DNA of 64,000 nt from Blastocatellia bacterium (GCA_025054955.1 JANWZE010000030.1:1-64000); one strand, 5' to 3'. Numbered from the stretch's first letter, positions 34,508-44,065 are shown. Translations and numbers: made by a program. The notes: generated by a model from the sequence alone, not told the origin.

Positions 34508-34759
34508 TCATCGTTTCCAATCGTCCATGCCAGTGCCCTCAAACGGCCAGTCGGCTAACAGGTGAAGCGAGTTCAATTGGTTGGAGAAGGCTGTGTGTGT
34601 AATGCCGCATTCAGGGCACTTCACGTCATCCCCTTTCTGCGGCTGAATGTAAGCCGGCTGCGTAGGAACAAAGTAGCTCGCTTTGAAGCTGACTTTGTCC
34701 TCCGGCCCGTAATAATCATAAATGTGGGTATTGCAATAGGTGCAAATCACGCGCTTCAT
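34508..34759 (-). CDS. Small zinc-ribbon protein of unknown function
   Basis: The 83-residue protein has two CxxC knuckles, CTYC at residues 6-9 and CPEC near 48-51, suggesting one structural zinc site. The sequence between them (YDYYGPEDKVSFKASYFVPTQP) is aromatic-rich. GGAGAAG lies before the ATG. I do not recognise the family. It is co-directional with holA upstream (116-nt gap) and has no other obvious partner. Confidence 0.7.
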   Translation of the reverse strand: MKRVICTYCNTHIYDYYGPEDKVSFKASYFVPTQPAYIQPQKGDDVKCPECGITHTAFSNQLNSLHLLADWPFEGTGMDDWKR

Positions 34760-34875
34760 AACTTTTCTTCTCCTGGTGCTGAGCGGCCTATTATAACGGA
34801 ATAGACCACTGATACAAGTCCTTCAAACTAGCGAGCAGGCATCGGATTCGTCTGGGCAATCAGACCTGAGTGTTC

Positions 34876-36009
34876 CTATGCCCATTCTGCCGGCGGTCTG
34901 TGGGTTGCTGCGTCTGAGGTTTCATGAGGGTTGCACAATTCGTAGACTAAAAATTCTAGCTGTAACGCAGCCGCGCCAAGCGAACTCTTGATAGCTCGAT
35001 CAACGGCGGCGATCTGTCCGATGCCTCGCAGGATTTCATGCATCTGGATACGTCGCACGTGCTTATTGAACTCGCCGGCGGCATAGGGCGACATGCCAAT
35101 GGCTTTGGCCAGCTCGGCAGCCGGCGCACCTTGAGCCATCAAATCTTTAGCCAATGCCATTTGACGATAGAGCCGCGCAATCGCGCCTAAAATCATGACA
35201 GGCTCCTCGCGGTTCGCAAGCAAGTGTCTGAGCAGTTTCAGGGCGGCGACGGTATCTCTCGCCAGGATCTTATCATTCAGTTCAAAATTCGTATGGCGCT
35301 TCCACTGCGGCACCAGCGCATCAACCTCAGCCCGGCCGATCAGCCCACGTCGAACATACGTTGTCAACTTGTCCAACTCGTGAGCCAGCAAAGTGAGGTT
35401 TGTTCCTGTGCGTCCAATGAGCAGACCCAACGTGGCATCATCCGCCGCACAGTCACGCTGCCGAAGGTATTGCTTAGCCCAGGCTCGCGCCTCCATCTCG
35501 CTTAACGGCGCAAACTCAACGACGGTACAACCTTTGAACAATGCCGTTGTCAGATTCAGGCGTCTATCCGGCCGGTCATAAAAGAAAACCATTGTCGTGG
35601 TTGGCTGAGGCCGCTTCAGATACTCAATCAATTGCTGAACGCCAGGTGAATCGGCCACCGGTTTGACTTCAGCCAGCTCCGAATCGCTGCCAGACTTCAA
35701 AGCTCGATCCAGATCATAGACCAATACGAGCCGACGCGAAGAGAACGCCGGTAGCTGCCGAGCGGCGTCAACAATTTCTGACAATGTCGCCTCTGCCGCA
35801 GAGAACACCGACAGATTAAACGCCTCAAGATGTGGATCAAGCGTCTGCCGCTTCAGTGCACGAACAGCCTGCCGCTGCAAATAGACTTCCGGCCCGTCCC
35901 GTCCGTATGATTTTCGAGGCTGTGAGATGGGACCTGTGAACAAGTAAAGCGGATCAATCTGACCGCCAGCGACGGCCTGCATGAATGCTTCTGGCGTCAG
36001 TGGCTTCAT
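34876..36009 (-). CDS. holA: DNA polymerase III delta subunit
   Basis: Delta opens the sliding clamp within the clamp-loader complex. The 377-residue protein begins with the PLYLFTGP ATPase-like segment, which lacks a Walker A as usual for delta, and has the family pattern PAFSSRRLVLVYDLD, EFAPLSEMEARAWAKQY, LLIGRTGTNLTLLAHELDKL and EEPVMILGAIARLYRQM. Its start ATG overlaps the lptE stop (36006-36009). The order leuS-lptE-holA is conserved from Proteobacteria onward and supports the call. An insertion near residues 30-40 is slightly longer than in E. coli. Confidence 0.92.
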   Translation of the reverse strand: MKPLTPEAFMQAVAGGQIDPLYLFTGPISQPRKSYGRDGPEVYLQRQAVRALKRQTLDPHLEAFNLSVFSAAEATLSEIVDAARQLPAFSSRRLVLVYDLDRALKSGSDSELAEVKPVADSPGVQQLIEYLKRPQPTTTMVFFYDRPDRRLNLTTALFKGCTVVEFAPLSEMEARAWAKQYLRQRDCAADDATLGLLIGRTGTNLTLLAHELDKLTTYVRRGLIGRAEVDALVPQWKRHTNFELNDKILARDTVAALKLLRHLLANREEPVMILGAIARLYRQMALAKDLMAQGAPAAELAKAIGMSPYAAGEFNKHVRRIQMHEILRGIGQIAAVDRAIKSSLGAAALQLEFLVYELCNPHETSDAATHRPPAEWA

Positions 36010-36527
36010 AATCCTTCCAGAATGGTGGAGATCAAGCTTTGAGCAAATTCCTTAGCGATTCGATCAACGGCCGGGTCCTCTTCGTCAAACAGGCTAGCGG
36101 GGTCCTCGGCCAATTCATATTCGCCGCGGAACACATAGTTTGGCTGATTGAATATCACCTGCTGTGAGGTTTGATCACGCAGCGTCACGCTCACGGTGAT
36201 GGTCACCTGAAAGACACGTGTGCGACCTGAGTTATCCAGCAACACGCCGGCGACGTGAAAGCCTTTGATATTACCCTGGAGCACGGCGTCCGCGTGCTGC
36301 GGCTCCGACACAACGGCCAGCCGGCGGCTACGTTTGAGAATCTCTTCCATGACTGCCTGAGTGAACCGTTGCTCAACTTTGTAGCGCGCGCTTGCATTCT
36401 GAAATGCAGGGACAGCGATGGTCTGAATGTGTCGCGGGAGGCTTTCGCCATGACCCGACCGGCGATACCCACAGGGCCCGGCCGCCAGACTCATCACAGC
36501 TAACAGAACTATCAACGCTCTGGGCAT
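36006..36527 (-). CDS. lptE: LPS-assembly protein LptE
   Basis: LptE plugs the LptD barrel that delivers LPS to the cell surface. The 173-residue product has a signal sequence ending LAAGPCGYR; the Cys suggests lipidation, although Pro at -1 is atypical for a lipobox. It then shows the family pattern CGYRRSG, IQTIAVPAFQNAS and a C-terminal DRIAKEFAQSLISTIL. It lies between leuS and holA and overlaps holA by 4 nt. Its presence argues for an LPS-bearing outer membrane. Sequence conservation in LptE is low, so the synteny is important evidence. Confidence 0.85.
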   Translation of the reverse strand: MPRALIVLLAVMSLAAGPCGYRRSGHGESLPRHIQTIAVPAFQNASARYKVEQRFTQAVMEEILKRSRRLAVVSEPQHADAVLQGNIKGFHVAGVLLDNSGRTRVFQVTITVSVTLRDQTSQQVIFNQPNYVFRGEYELAEDPASLFDEEDPAVDRIAKEFAQSLISTILEGL

Positions 36528-36979
36528 ACCGTCATCAGTTTGGAATCCGAAATGAGAAATTGCAAACTGAGATCAGGGCACTTTGAAGTTTTGAAAGATT
36601 TGAAAGTTTTGAACGCTCATCAGGCTGCAAGTCCGTTGCTCAACGACCGCAAATGCAAAGAAAAACTACATTGTCACACCATTGCTTTTTGAGAACGCCA
36701 TGTTCAGTTGCCCGTGGTGCTTGCCAATCTGAAGCTTTATCAACCTGCATTTCACAGTCGGCATTCTCCACCGGCTGTGGATCATAACATTCAAGCATTG
36801 TAGTAAGCCGTGATCCGCATGAATGCACCTCGACCACATTCGCTCGCTCTGCTGCGCTCAGTTTCGTCCCTTTGCAACACGAATGAGTTCGACCTTAACC
36901 ACTCGCTTCACGATTTCTCGTCCCTTTGCAACGAGCGTCGGCAGGCTGGTGTGATCCAAGCTTCCGGCTGCTCATCCTC
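36528..36979. other. Gene-free spacer between leuS and lptE
   Basis: No supported gene is present. TCGTCCCTTTGCAAC is found twice (36864 and 36918, 54 bp apart), and TTGAAAGTTTTGAA-like strings recur near 36580-36615. I see no clear promoter for lptE. Confidence 0.5.
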
Positions 36980-39520
36980 CTACTTGACGACGACGTTGAC
37001 CATGCGCTGCGGGACGACAATGACTTTAATCACGCTCTTGCCGTCCAGATATGATTGGATTTTGGCATCGCTCAGAGCAGCCTGTTCATAGTGCTGTGGC
37101 GTGGCATCAGGCGAGACGAAAATGCGACCTCGGAGCTTGCCGTTGATCTGCACAGGAATCTCCAACACATCCTCTTGGGCTAATGCTTCGTTATAGGTGG
37201 GCCAGCGAGCTTGGACTAAGCCGCCCGTATGCCCCAGTCCTTCCCACATCTCTTCGGCCACATGTGGGGCAAAAGGCGTCAGCAATCGCACCAGTACGCT
37301 GAGCGCTTCGTTGAACACAGTCACATCAGTCTCGGTGGCCGAGGCAGCGCCACCGACTGAGGCATCGAAGTCATACATGGCGTTGACCAGTTCCATCAAC
37401 TTCGCAATGGCCGTATTGAATTGCATGCGATCTTCGATGTCGTGGGTCACGCCGAGAATTGTTTGGTGGGTTTTCCTGAGCAATTGACGTTGCGCTTGAG
37501 TGAGCTGATTTGTCTCCTGGAGCTGGGCTGGGGTGCTTTGACGAATGACCTGATGCCATCGCGCAACCAGTGTGTAGACGCGGCGCAGGAAGCGAGCGGC
37601 TCCTTCCACGCCCTCTTCTTGCCATCGCAGCTCTGCTTCAGGCGGCGCGGCAAATAGCATGAAGACGCGCACCGTGTCAGCGCCATAGATGTCAATCATC
37701 TCGTCAGGATCAACGCCGTTGCCCAGCGACTTGGACATTTTTTTCCACTGTCCTTTGTCCGGTCCTTCCGTCACTATGTTTGTCACCATACCCTGTGTCA
37801 ATAGACGGGTGACCGGTTCGGAGAATTCAATCAAGCCGAGGTCGCGCATCAATTTTGTCCAGAAACGAGTGTAGAGCAGGTGCATCACGGCGTGTTCGAC
37901 GCCGCCGATGTACTGCTCAACAGGCATCCAGTGGCGGATGAGGGCCGGATCAAACGGCGCCCGATCATTGCTCGGGTCACAGTAGCGGTAGTAATACCAG
38001 TTTGAGTCCACGAACGTATCCATCGTATCGGTATCGCGTCGTGCTGGTCCCTGGCACTGCGGGCATGTCGTGTTGACGAACTCCGGCACATGATCCAGTG
38101 GCGAGCCGCTTTCGCCGGTGAACGGCGCTGTCGGCGGCAAGAGCACTGGCAGTTGATCTTCAGGCACGGGCACAATGCCGCAGTTCGGGCAGTGAATCAT
38201 CGGAACCGGCGTTCCCCAATAACGCTGCCGTGACAAGCCCCAGTCGCGCAGTTTGTATTGAACCGTTCCTTTACCGAAGCCATTCTCTTCGGCGTGCTGC
38301 GTCATGCGTCGGATCGCTTCTTGATTGGGCAGCCCGTCAAACGCGCCGGAATTGATCAGCACGCCATCGCCCTCGTATGCTGCTTTGAGCTCGCTAAATT
38401 CGATTGGCTGGCCGCGCTCATCCAGCGGGGCAATCACCTGACGGATCGGCAACCCGTATTTCTTAGCAAAATCGTAATCGCGCTGATCGTGCGCCGGCAC
38501 CGACATGATCGCGCCGGTGCCATAGTCCATCAGGATGAAATTGGCGATCCAGACCGGTAGCCGCTCCCCGTTAAACGGATTGATCGCACGGAGCCCTGTA
38601 TCAATACCTTGTTTGTCAGTGTCATCAAGCGAACGAACGCGCCGATCCTGCTTGATTAAGCGCTGGATGAACGCCAAGACCTCTTGGCGATTGGGCGCTC
38701 GCTCACCAAGTCGCTGCGACAGCGGGTGCTCCGGAGCCAGCAGCACCGCGTTGGCGCCAAAGATCGTGTCAATGCGCGTGGTGAAGATGGCGATCTTGTC
38801 ATCCAACTCTTCGACGGCAAAATCCACCAACGCGCCTTCGCTGCGACCGATCCAGTTGCGTTGCATGGTCAGGACCTTTTCCGGCCAACCATCTTGCAAC
38901 TGATCCAGTCCGTTGAGTAGCTCTTCGGCGTAATGGGTGATGCGGGCGAACCATTGCTCTAACTCACGCTGTTCGACCGCGGAGCCGCAGCGCCAGCACC
39001 CGCCTTGAGCTTGCTCATTGGAAAGCACTGTCTGGCACTGAGGGCACCAATTGACAGGCGAACTCTTGCGGTAAATCAAACCGCGCTCATACATCTTGAG
39101 GAAAAACCACTGATTCCACCGGTAGTAGTCAGGCCGATGCGCCGCCACTTCGCGCCGCCAGTCATAGCTAATGCCGAGACGTTTCAGTTGCTGACGCATG
39201 TGGACGATGTTCTGCTCGGTCCACGTGGCTGGATGGACACCATGTTTGATCGCAGCTTGTTCGGCCGGCTGCCCGAATGAATCCCAACCGATCGGATGCA
39301 GCACATTATAACCTTGCAACCGCTTGTACCAGGATAAAGCATCGCCAATAGCATAATTGCGCACATGCCCCATGTGAATCCGGCCTGACGGGTAAGGAAG
39401 CATCTCCAGGCAGTAGAATTTCGGCTTGCAGGGGTCCGGCTCCACTTCAAAAGCATGGGTTTCAGCCCAGCGTTGTTGCCATTTGGCTTCGATCTCTTGG
39501 GCAAAATACTTTTCTTTCAT
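36980..39520 (-). CDS. leuS: Leucyl-tRNA synthetase
   Basis: This class I synthetase charges tRNA-Leu and edits mischarged products. The 846 residues show MLPYPSGRIHMGHVRNYAIGD (the HIGH motif, HMGH) near 45-60, a zinc-type CPQCQ...CWRC cluster, and the CP1 editing domain (about 220-420) with the T-rich motif IFTTRIDTIFGA. A second CPNC...CPQC site and KKMSKSLGNG follow, then the C-terminal anticodon domain. I start at the ATG at 39520 (MKEKYFAQEIEAKW), which matches other LeuRS N-termini. It heads the leuS-lptE-holA set. Confidence 0.97.
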   Translation of the reverse strand: MKEKYFAQEIEAKWQQRWAETHAFEVEPDPCKPKFYCLEMLPYPSGRIHMGHVRNYAIGDALSWYKRLQGYNVLHPIGWDSFGQPAEQAAIKHGVHPATWTEQNIVHMRQQLKRLGISYDWRREVAAHRPDYYRWNQWFFLKMYERGLIYRKSSPVNWCPQCQTVLSNEQAQGGCWRCGSAVEQRELEQWFARITHYAEELLNGLDQLQDGWPEKVLTMQRNWIGRSEGALVDFAVEELDDKIAIFTTRIDTIFGANAVLLAPEHPLSQRLGERAPNRQEVLAFIQRLIKQDRRVRSLDDTDKQGIDTGLRAINPFNGERLPVWIANFILMDYGTGAIMSVPAHDQRDYDFAKKYGLPIRQVIAPLDERGQPIEFSELKAAYEGDGVLINSGAFDGLPNQEAIRRMTQHAEENGFGKGTVQYKLRDWGLSRQRYWGTPVPMIHCPNCGIVPVPEDQLPVLLPPTAPFTGESGSPLDHVPEFVNTTCPQCQGPARRDTDTMDTFVDSNWYYYRYCDPSNDRAPFDPALIRHWMPVEQYIGGVEHAVMHLLYTRFWTKLMRDLGLIEFSEPVTRLLTQGMVTNIVTEGPDKGQWKKMSKSLGNGVDPDEMIDIYGADTVRVFMLFAAPPEAELRWQEEGVEGAARFLRRVYTLVARWHQVIRQSTPAQLQETNQLTQAQRQLLRKTHQTILGVTHDIEDRMQFNTAIAKLMELVNAMYDFDASVGGAASATETDVTVFNEALSVLVRLLTPFAPHVAEEMWEGLGHTGGLVQARWPTYNEALAQEDVLEIPVQINGKLRGRIFVSPDATPQHYEQAALSDAKIQSYLDGKSVIKVIVVPQRMVNVVVK

Positions 39521-39720
39521 ATTCACCAACAATTCTTAGCTACATGTTTGAAAAGGGTTCTCAACCCAGCTCTCACACAGCAGCGAGAACCAACGCGCAG
39601 ATTATACGGTTGTTCATTGAAGTTGTCACCTGTGCGAGCGGATTGTATCGCTGGCTTGGTTCTTTGCTCACGAGCCGTTATGATAAGGCATCTGAACCAA
39701 CCCAAACGAGGAGGTAGAGC

Positions 39721-42700
39721 ATGATTGGCCAGTACGACACCACGCGGAAGCTCAGCGCATGGATCGGCTTGTTGCTCATTGCAACGATGAGCCTCAGCGT
39801 TGGCGCTGAACAAATCAACGAAGCAGCCAGAAAAGATGTCCAGAAAGACGACAAGCCATGGGATGTCAGCGCTCCGCCGGGACCACAAGAGGAGATTACA
39901 ATTGACACAGACGAAGGCACTTGGATGAGCCTCGATGTCAGCCCCGACGGACGCGAGATCGTCTTTGATTTACTCGGCGACATCTACACGATTCCCATCA
40001 CGGGCGGCGAAGCGAAATCCTTGACCAGCGGCATCGCCTGGGACATGCAACCGCGTTACAGTCCGAACGGAAAATACATCGCGTTCACCAGCGACCGCGC
40101 CGGCGGCGACAATATCTGGATCATGAATCGTGACGGGTCTGACCCCAAGCAGGTGACCAAAGAAAACTTTCGCCTGCTCAATAGTCCAGCCTGGACGCCG
40201 GACAGCGAGTACTTGGTCGCACGTAAGCACTTCACGTCTCGACGCTCGCTCGGCTCAGGCGAGATGTGGCTCTATCACCGCACGGGCGGCGACGGTTTGC
40301 AAATGACCAAGAGACCGAATGATCAGAAAGACGTTGGCGAGCCGGCGTTTTCGCCTGACGGCCGTTACCTCTACTTCAGTCAGGACGTGACGCCCGGCGA
40401 CGTCTTCGAGTACAACAAAGACTCAAACGGGCTGATCTACGCTATCAATCGGCTTGATCGCCAAACCGGCGAAATAGAACGGTTCATCAGTGATGCTGGT
40501 GGCGCATGCCGCCCAACGCCCTCGCCCGATGGTAAATGGCTCGCATTCGTGCGCCGTGTGCGTTTCAAGAGTGTATTGTTCATTCACGACCTGCAATCGG
40601 GCGCGGAGTGGCCTCTTTACGAAGACCTCGAACGCGACATGCAGGAAACGTGGGCGATTCATGGTGTCTATCCAGCTATGGCTTGGACGCCTGATAGTCA
40701 GTCGGTGGTGTTTTGGGCGCGTGGCAAAATTCGTCGCGTCCATCTCAAGACCAAAGAGTCAAGCGTCATTCCATTTCGCGTCCGCGCCACCCGACGCATC
40801 ATCAAAGCGCTTCGCTTTCCCGTGCAGGTCGCGCCTGAGCGGTTTGATGTGAAGATGCTACGTTGGGTCGAGGTCTCACCTAACGGTGACAAGGTCGTTT
40901 ACCAGGCATTGGGCTACTTGTACGTGCGTGATTTGCCTGAGGGCACACCAAGACGATTGACCTCCCAGACGGAACACTACGAAGGCTATCCCTCATTCTC
41001 GCGTGACGGCCGGTGGATCGTCTACACAACGTGGAACGATGAAACGCTAGGCAGTGTGCGCGTGATGGCTGTTGATGGCGGCGAGAGTCGCGTCCTGACC
41101 ACTGAGCCGGGTTATTACGTTGAACCGACATTCACGCCTGATGGAAGCAAAATCGTATATCGCAAGATGGCTGGCGGATTCTTGACAAGCCCGACGTGGT
41201 CGCGTGGCAGTGGCCTCTACTGGGTTTCCGTTAACGGCGGCGATTCGACGCTCATCACCAAAACGGGCATCAGGCCACAATTCGGCGCTGAAAATGACCG
41301 CGTTTATTTCATGACGTTCGAGCCGGAAGATAAGCGCGCGCTCAGGAGCGTCGAACTGGATGGCAGTGATCCACGCTCACATCTGCTGAGTGAGGCAGCG
41401 ACTGAGTTTAGGATTTCGCCGGACGGGCGGTGGCTGGCCTTCACTGAGCGATTCAATGCCTACATCATGCCGTTTCCACACGTCGGCAAGCAATATGACA
41501 TTGGGCCGAAGGCGAAAGCGATTCCAGTCAAGCGGGTCTCGCGTGATGCTGGCGAGTATCTGCGCTGGTCAGGCGATAGCACCAGGTTATACTGGTCGTT
41601 AGGACCGGAGCTGTTCACCCGCGATGTGAAAGAGGCCTTCTCGTTTGTTGAAGGTGCGCCGAGTGAGTTACCCAGTCCTCCTGAGACCGGCTTGAATATC
41701 AGCTTTCAAGCCCCGAGCGATGTGCCAACCGGCAGTGTGGCCATTGTCGGAGCTCGCCTGATCACCATGCGCGGGGACGAGGTGATCGAAGATGGCACTG
41801 TGGTCGTCCACCAGAATCGCATCACGGCTGTTGGCCGTCGAAAAGACGTCAGAGTGCCGCCGGGCGCGTATGTCGTTGACGGGCGCGGGATGACGGTCAT
41901 ACCCGGCCTGATTGATGTGCACGCGCACGGACCACAAGCGACTACGCATGATTTCGTGCCGCAGCAGAACTGGAAGAATTATGCTGGGCTGGCGTTCGGT
42001 GTGACGACGATTCATGACCCGTCCAACGACACGGCGACTGTCTTTGCCGCCAGCGAGATGGCGCGCGCCGGCTTGGTCGTCGGGCCGCGCATATACTCAA
42101 CCGGCACGATCTTGTACGGTGCAGCGGGGTCGTTCAAGGCAGAGATTGATAGCCTGGACGACGCGCGATCTCATCTGCGACGCATGAAAGCCGTAGGCGC
42201 TATCAGCGTCAAGAGCTATAACCAGCCGCGCCGCGATCAGCGCCAGCAGATATTAGCTGCAGCGCGTGAGCTGGGCATGATGGTCGTGCCAGAAGGCGGC
42301 TCGTTGTTTCAACACAACATGACGATGGTCGTTGATGGCCACACGGGCATCGAGCACGCGCTTCCTGTCGAGGCTGCTTACAAGGATGTCCTTCAACTGT
42401 GGGGCAAAACAGATGTCGGTTACACGCCGACGCTTGTCGTTGGCTATGGCGGCATCTGGGGTGAGAACTACTGGTATCACCATACGAAGGTCTGGGAGAA
42501 TGCGCGTCTGCTGACATTCGTGCCGCGACAGTTCATTGATCCGCGCGCGCGACGGCGCGTGATTGCCCCTGAGGAAGAGTACAACCATATCAACATTGCC
42601 CGGACGTGCAAAAACCTATTGGATGCCGGTGTGCGCGTTCAACTGGGCGCGCACGGTCAGCGCGAAGGTTTGGCTGCCCATTGGGAGTTGTGGATGTTGG

Positions 42701-42975
42701 CGCAAGGCGGCATGACGCCGATGCAGGCGTTACGGGCCGGCACGCTCGACGCCGCGCGTTATCTCGGTATGGACAAAGACCTCGGTTCGCTCGAACCAGG
42801 CAAACTGGCCGACTTACTCGTGCTAGAAAAGAACCCGTTGCAAAACATCCGCGATTCGGAGGCGATTCGCTACACAATGGTGAACGGACGACTCTACGAT
42901 GCCCGCACGATGGACGAAATCGGCAATCATCCTCGTCGGCGGAAACCTTTCTATTGGGAGAAAGCGCGGTTGTAG
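39721..42975 (+). CDS. Secreted TolB-propeller/amidohydrolase fusion protein
   Basis: This 1084-residue exported protein (signal peptide about 1-29) has an N-terminal TolB-like WD40 propeller of repeated SPDGRxI...F blocks (about 60-640) and a C-terminal metal-dependent amidohydrolase (about 685-1070). The hydrolase part shows DVHAHG (HxH), ISVKSYN (the Lys that may be carbamylated), GHTGIEH and GAHGQREG; the last stands where an Asp is usual. The fusion is widespread in Acidobacteriota and is thought to hydrolyse peptides or cyclic amides, but its substrate is unknown. GAGGAGG precedes the ATG. A second amidohydrolase gene follows after a repeat-rich spacer. Confidence 0.88.
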   Translation: MIGQYDTTRKLSAWIGLLLIATMSLSVGAEQINEAARKDVQKDDKPWDVSAPPGPQEEITIDTDEGTWMSLDVSPDGREIVFDLLGDIYTIPITGGEAKSLTSGIAWDMQPRYSPNGKYIAFTSDRAGGDNIWIMNRDGSDPKQVTKENFRLLNSPAWTPDSEYLVARKHFTSRRSLGSGEMWLYHRTGGDGLQMTKRPNDQKDVGEPAFSPDGRYLYFSQDVTPGDVFEYNKDSNGLIYAINRLDRQTGEIERFISDAGGACRPTPSPDGKWLAFVRRVRFKSVLFIHDLQSGAEWPLYEDLERDMQETWAIHGVYPAMAWTPDSQSVVFWARGKIRRVHLKTKESSVIPFRVRATRRIIKALRFPVQVAPERFDVKMLRWVEVSPNGDKVVYQALGYLYVRDLPEGTPRRLTSQTEHYEGYPSFSRDGRWIVYTTWNDETLGSVRVMAVDGGESRVLTTEPGYYVEPTFTPDGSKIVYRKMAGGFLTSPTWSRGSGLYWVSVNGGDSTLITKTGIRPQFGAENDRVYFMTFEPEDKRALRSVELDGSDPRSHLLSEAATEFRISPDGRWLAFTERFNAYIMPFPHVGKQYDIGPKAKAIPVKRVSRDAGEYLRWSGDSTRLYWSLGPELFTRDVKEAFSFVEGAPSELPSPPETGLNISFQAPSDVPTGSVAIVGARLITMRGDEVIEDGTVVVHQNRITAVGRRKDVRVPPGAYVVDGRGMTVIPGLIDVHAHGPQATTHDFVPQQNWKNYAGLAFGVTTIHDPSNDTATVFAASEMARAGLVVGPRIYSTGTILYGAAGSFKAEIDSLDDARSHLRRMKAVGAISVKSYNQPRRDQRQQILAAARELGMMVVPEGGSLFQHNMTMVVDGHTGIEHALPVEAAYKDVLQLWGKTDVGYTPTLVVGYGGIWGENYWYHHTKVWENARLLTFVPRQFIDPRARRRVIAPEEEYNHINIARTCKNLLDAGVRVQLGAHGQREGLAAHWELWMLAQGGMTPMQALRAGTLDAARYLGMDKDLGSLEPGKLADLLVLEKNPLQNIRDSEAIRYTMVNGRLYDARTMDEIGNHPRRRKPFYWEKARL

Positions 42976-43001
42976 TCAGACTTGATGAAGATGAACACTT
43001 G

Positions 43002-43067
43002 ATGCAGGAATCGTCCATGAGCTCCGCGCTCGCCATGAAGCATGAAAATGGTTATTTTCGAAGGAGG
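43002..43067 (-). repeat. Dispersed hairpin repeat R4 tail
   Basis: On the minus strand: CATTTTCATGCTTCATGGCGAGCGCGGAGCTCATGGACGATTCCT. It matches the tail of the R4 copies near 60400. The hairpin half is missing or decayed here. Confidence 0.65.
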
Positions 43068-43237
43068 AGTCGGCACAGATTGCACCGATTGTCACCGAGA
43101 GAACCATAGGTGTGAATCTGTGAAATCTGTGGCTATTTTCAAGGGAATCGCTCCTATGCAACAGCACGCCACGAACGATAAAAATACAATTCTTTCGTGA
43201 GGTTCGTGTGTTTCGTGGGCGATTTTCAGAGGAATTC

Positions 43238-43343
43238 CTAAAGTGGTTTGCGAGTGAGCTTATCCTGGAGCGCCCGCTCCAGCATGTATGAGCCGGTAAG
43301 ATGTGGGGCCCCAGGCCAAAGGCAATTGAAAATTGCTCTAGAG
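43238..43343 (+). repeat. Dispersed repeat R1, copy 3
   Basis: The R1 pattern has the left end CTAAAGTGGTTTGCGAGTGAGCTTATCCTGG, the core AGCATGTATGAGCC and AAGATGTGGGGCCCCAGGC, and the right end ATTGAAAATTGCTCTAGA. Confidence 0.8.
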
Positions 43344-43382
43344 ACGGATGCGCGTCCGTTTAGAAAGCCAGCCGTTTTTAGC

Positions 43383-43487
43383 TTTAGAGCGGTTTGCGAA
43401 TCAAGCTACCCTGGGGCGCGCACTTGCAGCGTGCATGAGCCCGCAGGCGAGCGCTGCCCGGGTAAAGACAATGGAAAATCGCTATGA
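43383..43487 (+). repeat. Dispersed repeat R1, copy 4
   Basis: TTTAGAGCGGTTTGCGAATCAAGCTACCCTGG is followed by the GCGCACTTGCAGCGTGCATGAGCC core and a GGAAAATCGCTAT right end. Its variable part matches the 5877 copy. Confidence 0.8.
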
Positions 43488-43500
43488 GTTAATAAGAAGC

Positions 43501-43709
43501 TCATGGAACACGGATGACACGGATTGGGCTGATCAACGCAGATCAATCGGCGAAAATCCGCCACATCCGCCTCATCCGCGTTCTACCCAATACTCCACGA
43601 ATAATGCCATTCATGGAACACGGATGACACGGATTCGGCTGATCAACGCGGATCAATCCGTGAAAATCCGCCGCATCCGTCTCATCAGCGCTCTATCCAA
43701 ACTCCACGA
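43501..43709 (+). repeat. 110-bp tandem direct repeat, two units
   Basis: TCATGGAACACGGATGACACGGATT-GGCTGATCAACGC-GATCAATC starts at 43501 and again at 43611. Both units continue with GAAAATCCGCC-CATCCG-CTCATC and end in ACTCCACGA. Identity is about 90 percent by eye. The unit is non-coding. Confidence 0.85.
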
Positions 43710-43710
43710 G

Positions 43711-43817
43711 CTTAGAGCGGTTTGCGAATGAGTTTACCCTGGGAACGCACGGTTCCAGCATGCATTAGTCCGCAAGATGTGGGGCCCCAGCTAAACGCAA
43801 CTGAAAATCGCCTTATA
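43711..43817 (+). repeat. Dispersed repeat R1, copy 5
   Basis: CTTAGAGCGGTTTGCGAATGAGTTTACCCTGGG, then AGCATGCATTAGTCCGCAAGATGTGGGGCCCCAG, then CTGAAAATCGCCTTA. The flanking TTTAGAA-CCAGCCGTTTT-AGCTTTA at 43823-43850 repeats 43360-43387. Confidence 0.8.
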
Positions 43818-43853
43818 CCATTTTAGAACCCCAGCCGTTTTAGCTTTATACCA

Positions 43854-43955
43854 TTTGCGGATTGAAGATCGCAGATTCCCGCTTGGTCATTCAGGTCCCG
43901 CTATACTTTTGGGGCCCATGAATGCGGTCTTTCTCTTCCCAATGGGTATCAGGTT
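43854..43955 (+). repeat. Dispersed repeat R2, copy 2
   Basis: GATTGAAGATCGCAGATTCCCGCTTGGTCATTCAGGTCCCGCTATACTTTTGGGGCCCATGAATGCGG and CAATGGGTATCAGG follow the R2 pattern of 21463 and 60200. The stretch 42976-44020 is all repeats; I see no gene in it. Confidence 0.7.
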
Positions 43956-44020
43956 TGCTCATTCTTGTCGAAACGGTGATCACCGCGCGCCGAGTGGTTT
44001 TCTTCTGGTACGACTCACGC

Positions 44021-44026
44021 TATACT
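44021..44026 (+). promoter_or_regulatory. Probable -10 box of YtcJ-like gene
   Basis: TATACT lies 39 nt before the ATG at 44066. The -35 region is weak. AGGAGA at 44052-44057 is the ribosome binding site of this transcript. Confidence 0.4.
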
Positions 44027-44065
44027 GCGCGACGATTCATTGACGCGCTTCAGGAGATTAACGGC

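Noticed and set aside
34301-34558. 85-codon plus-strand frame downstream of infA, in a place where ribosomal protein genes might be expected
   Set aside because: The sequence does not resemble RpmJ, RpsM or any known protein and includes the 73-bp direct repeat.
36640-36837. 65-codon minus-strand frame between leuS and lptE
   Set aside because: No ribosome binding site, no domain, and interruption of the conserved leuS-lptE order by a novel gene is not otherwise supported.
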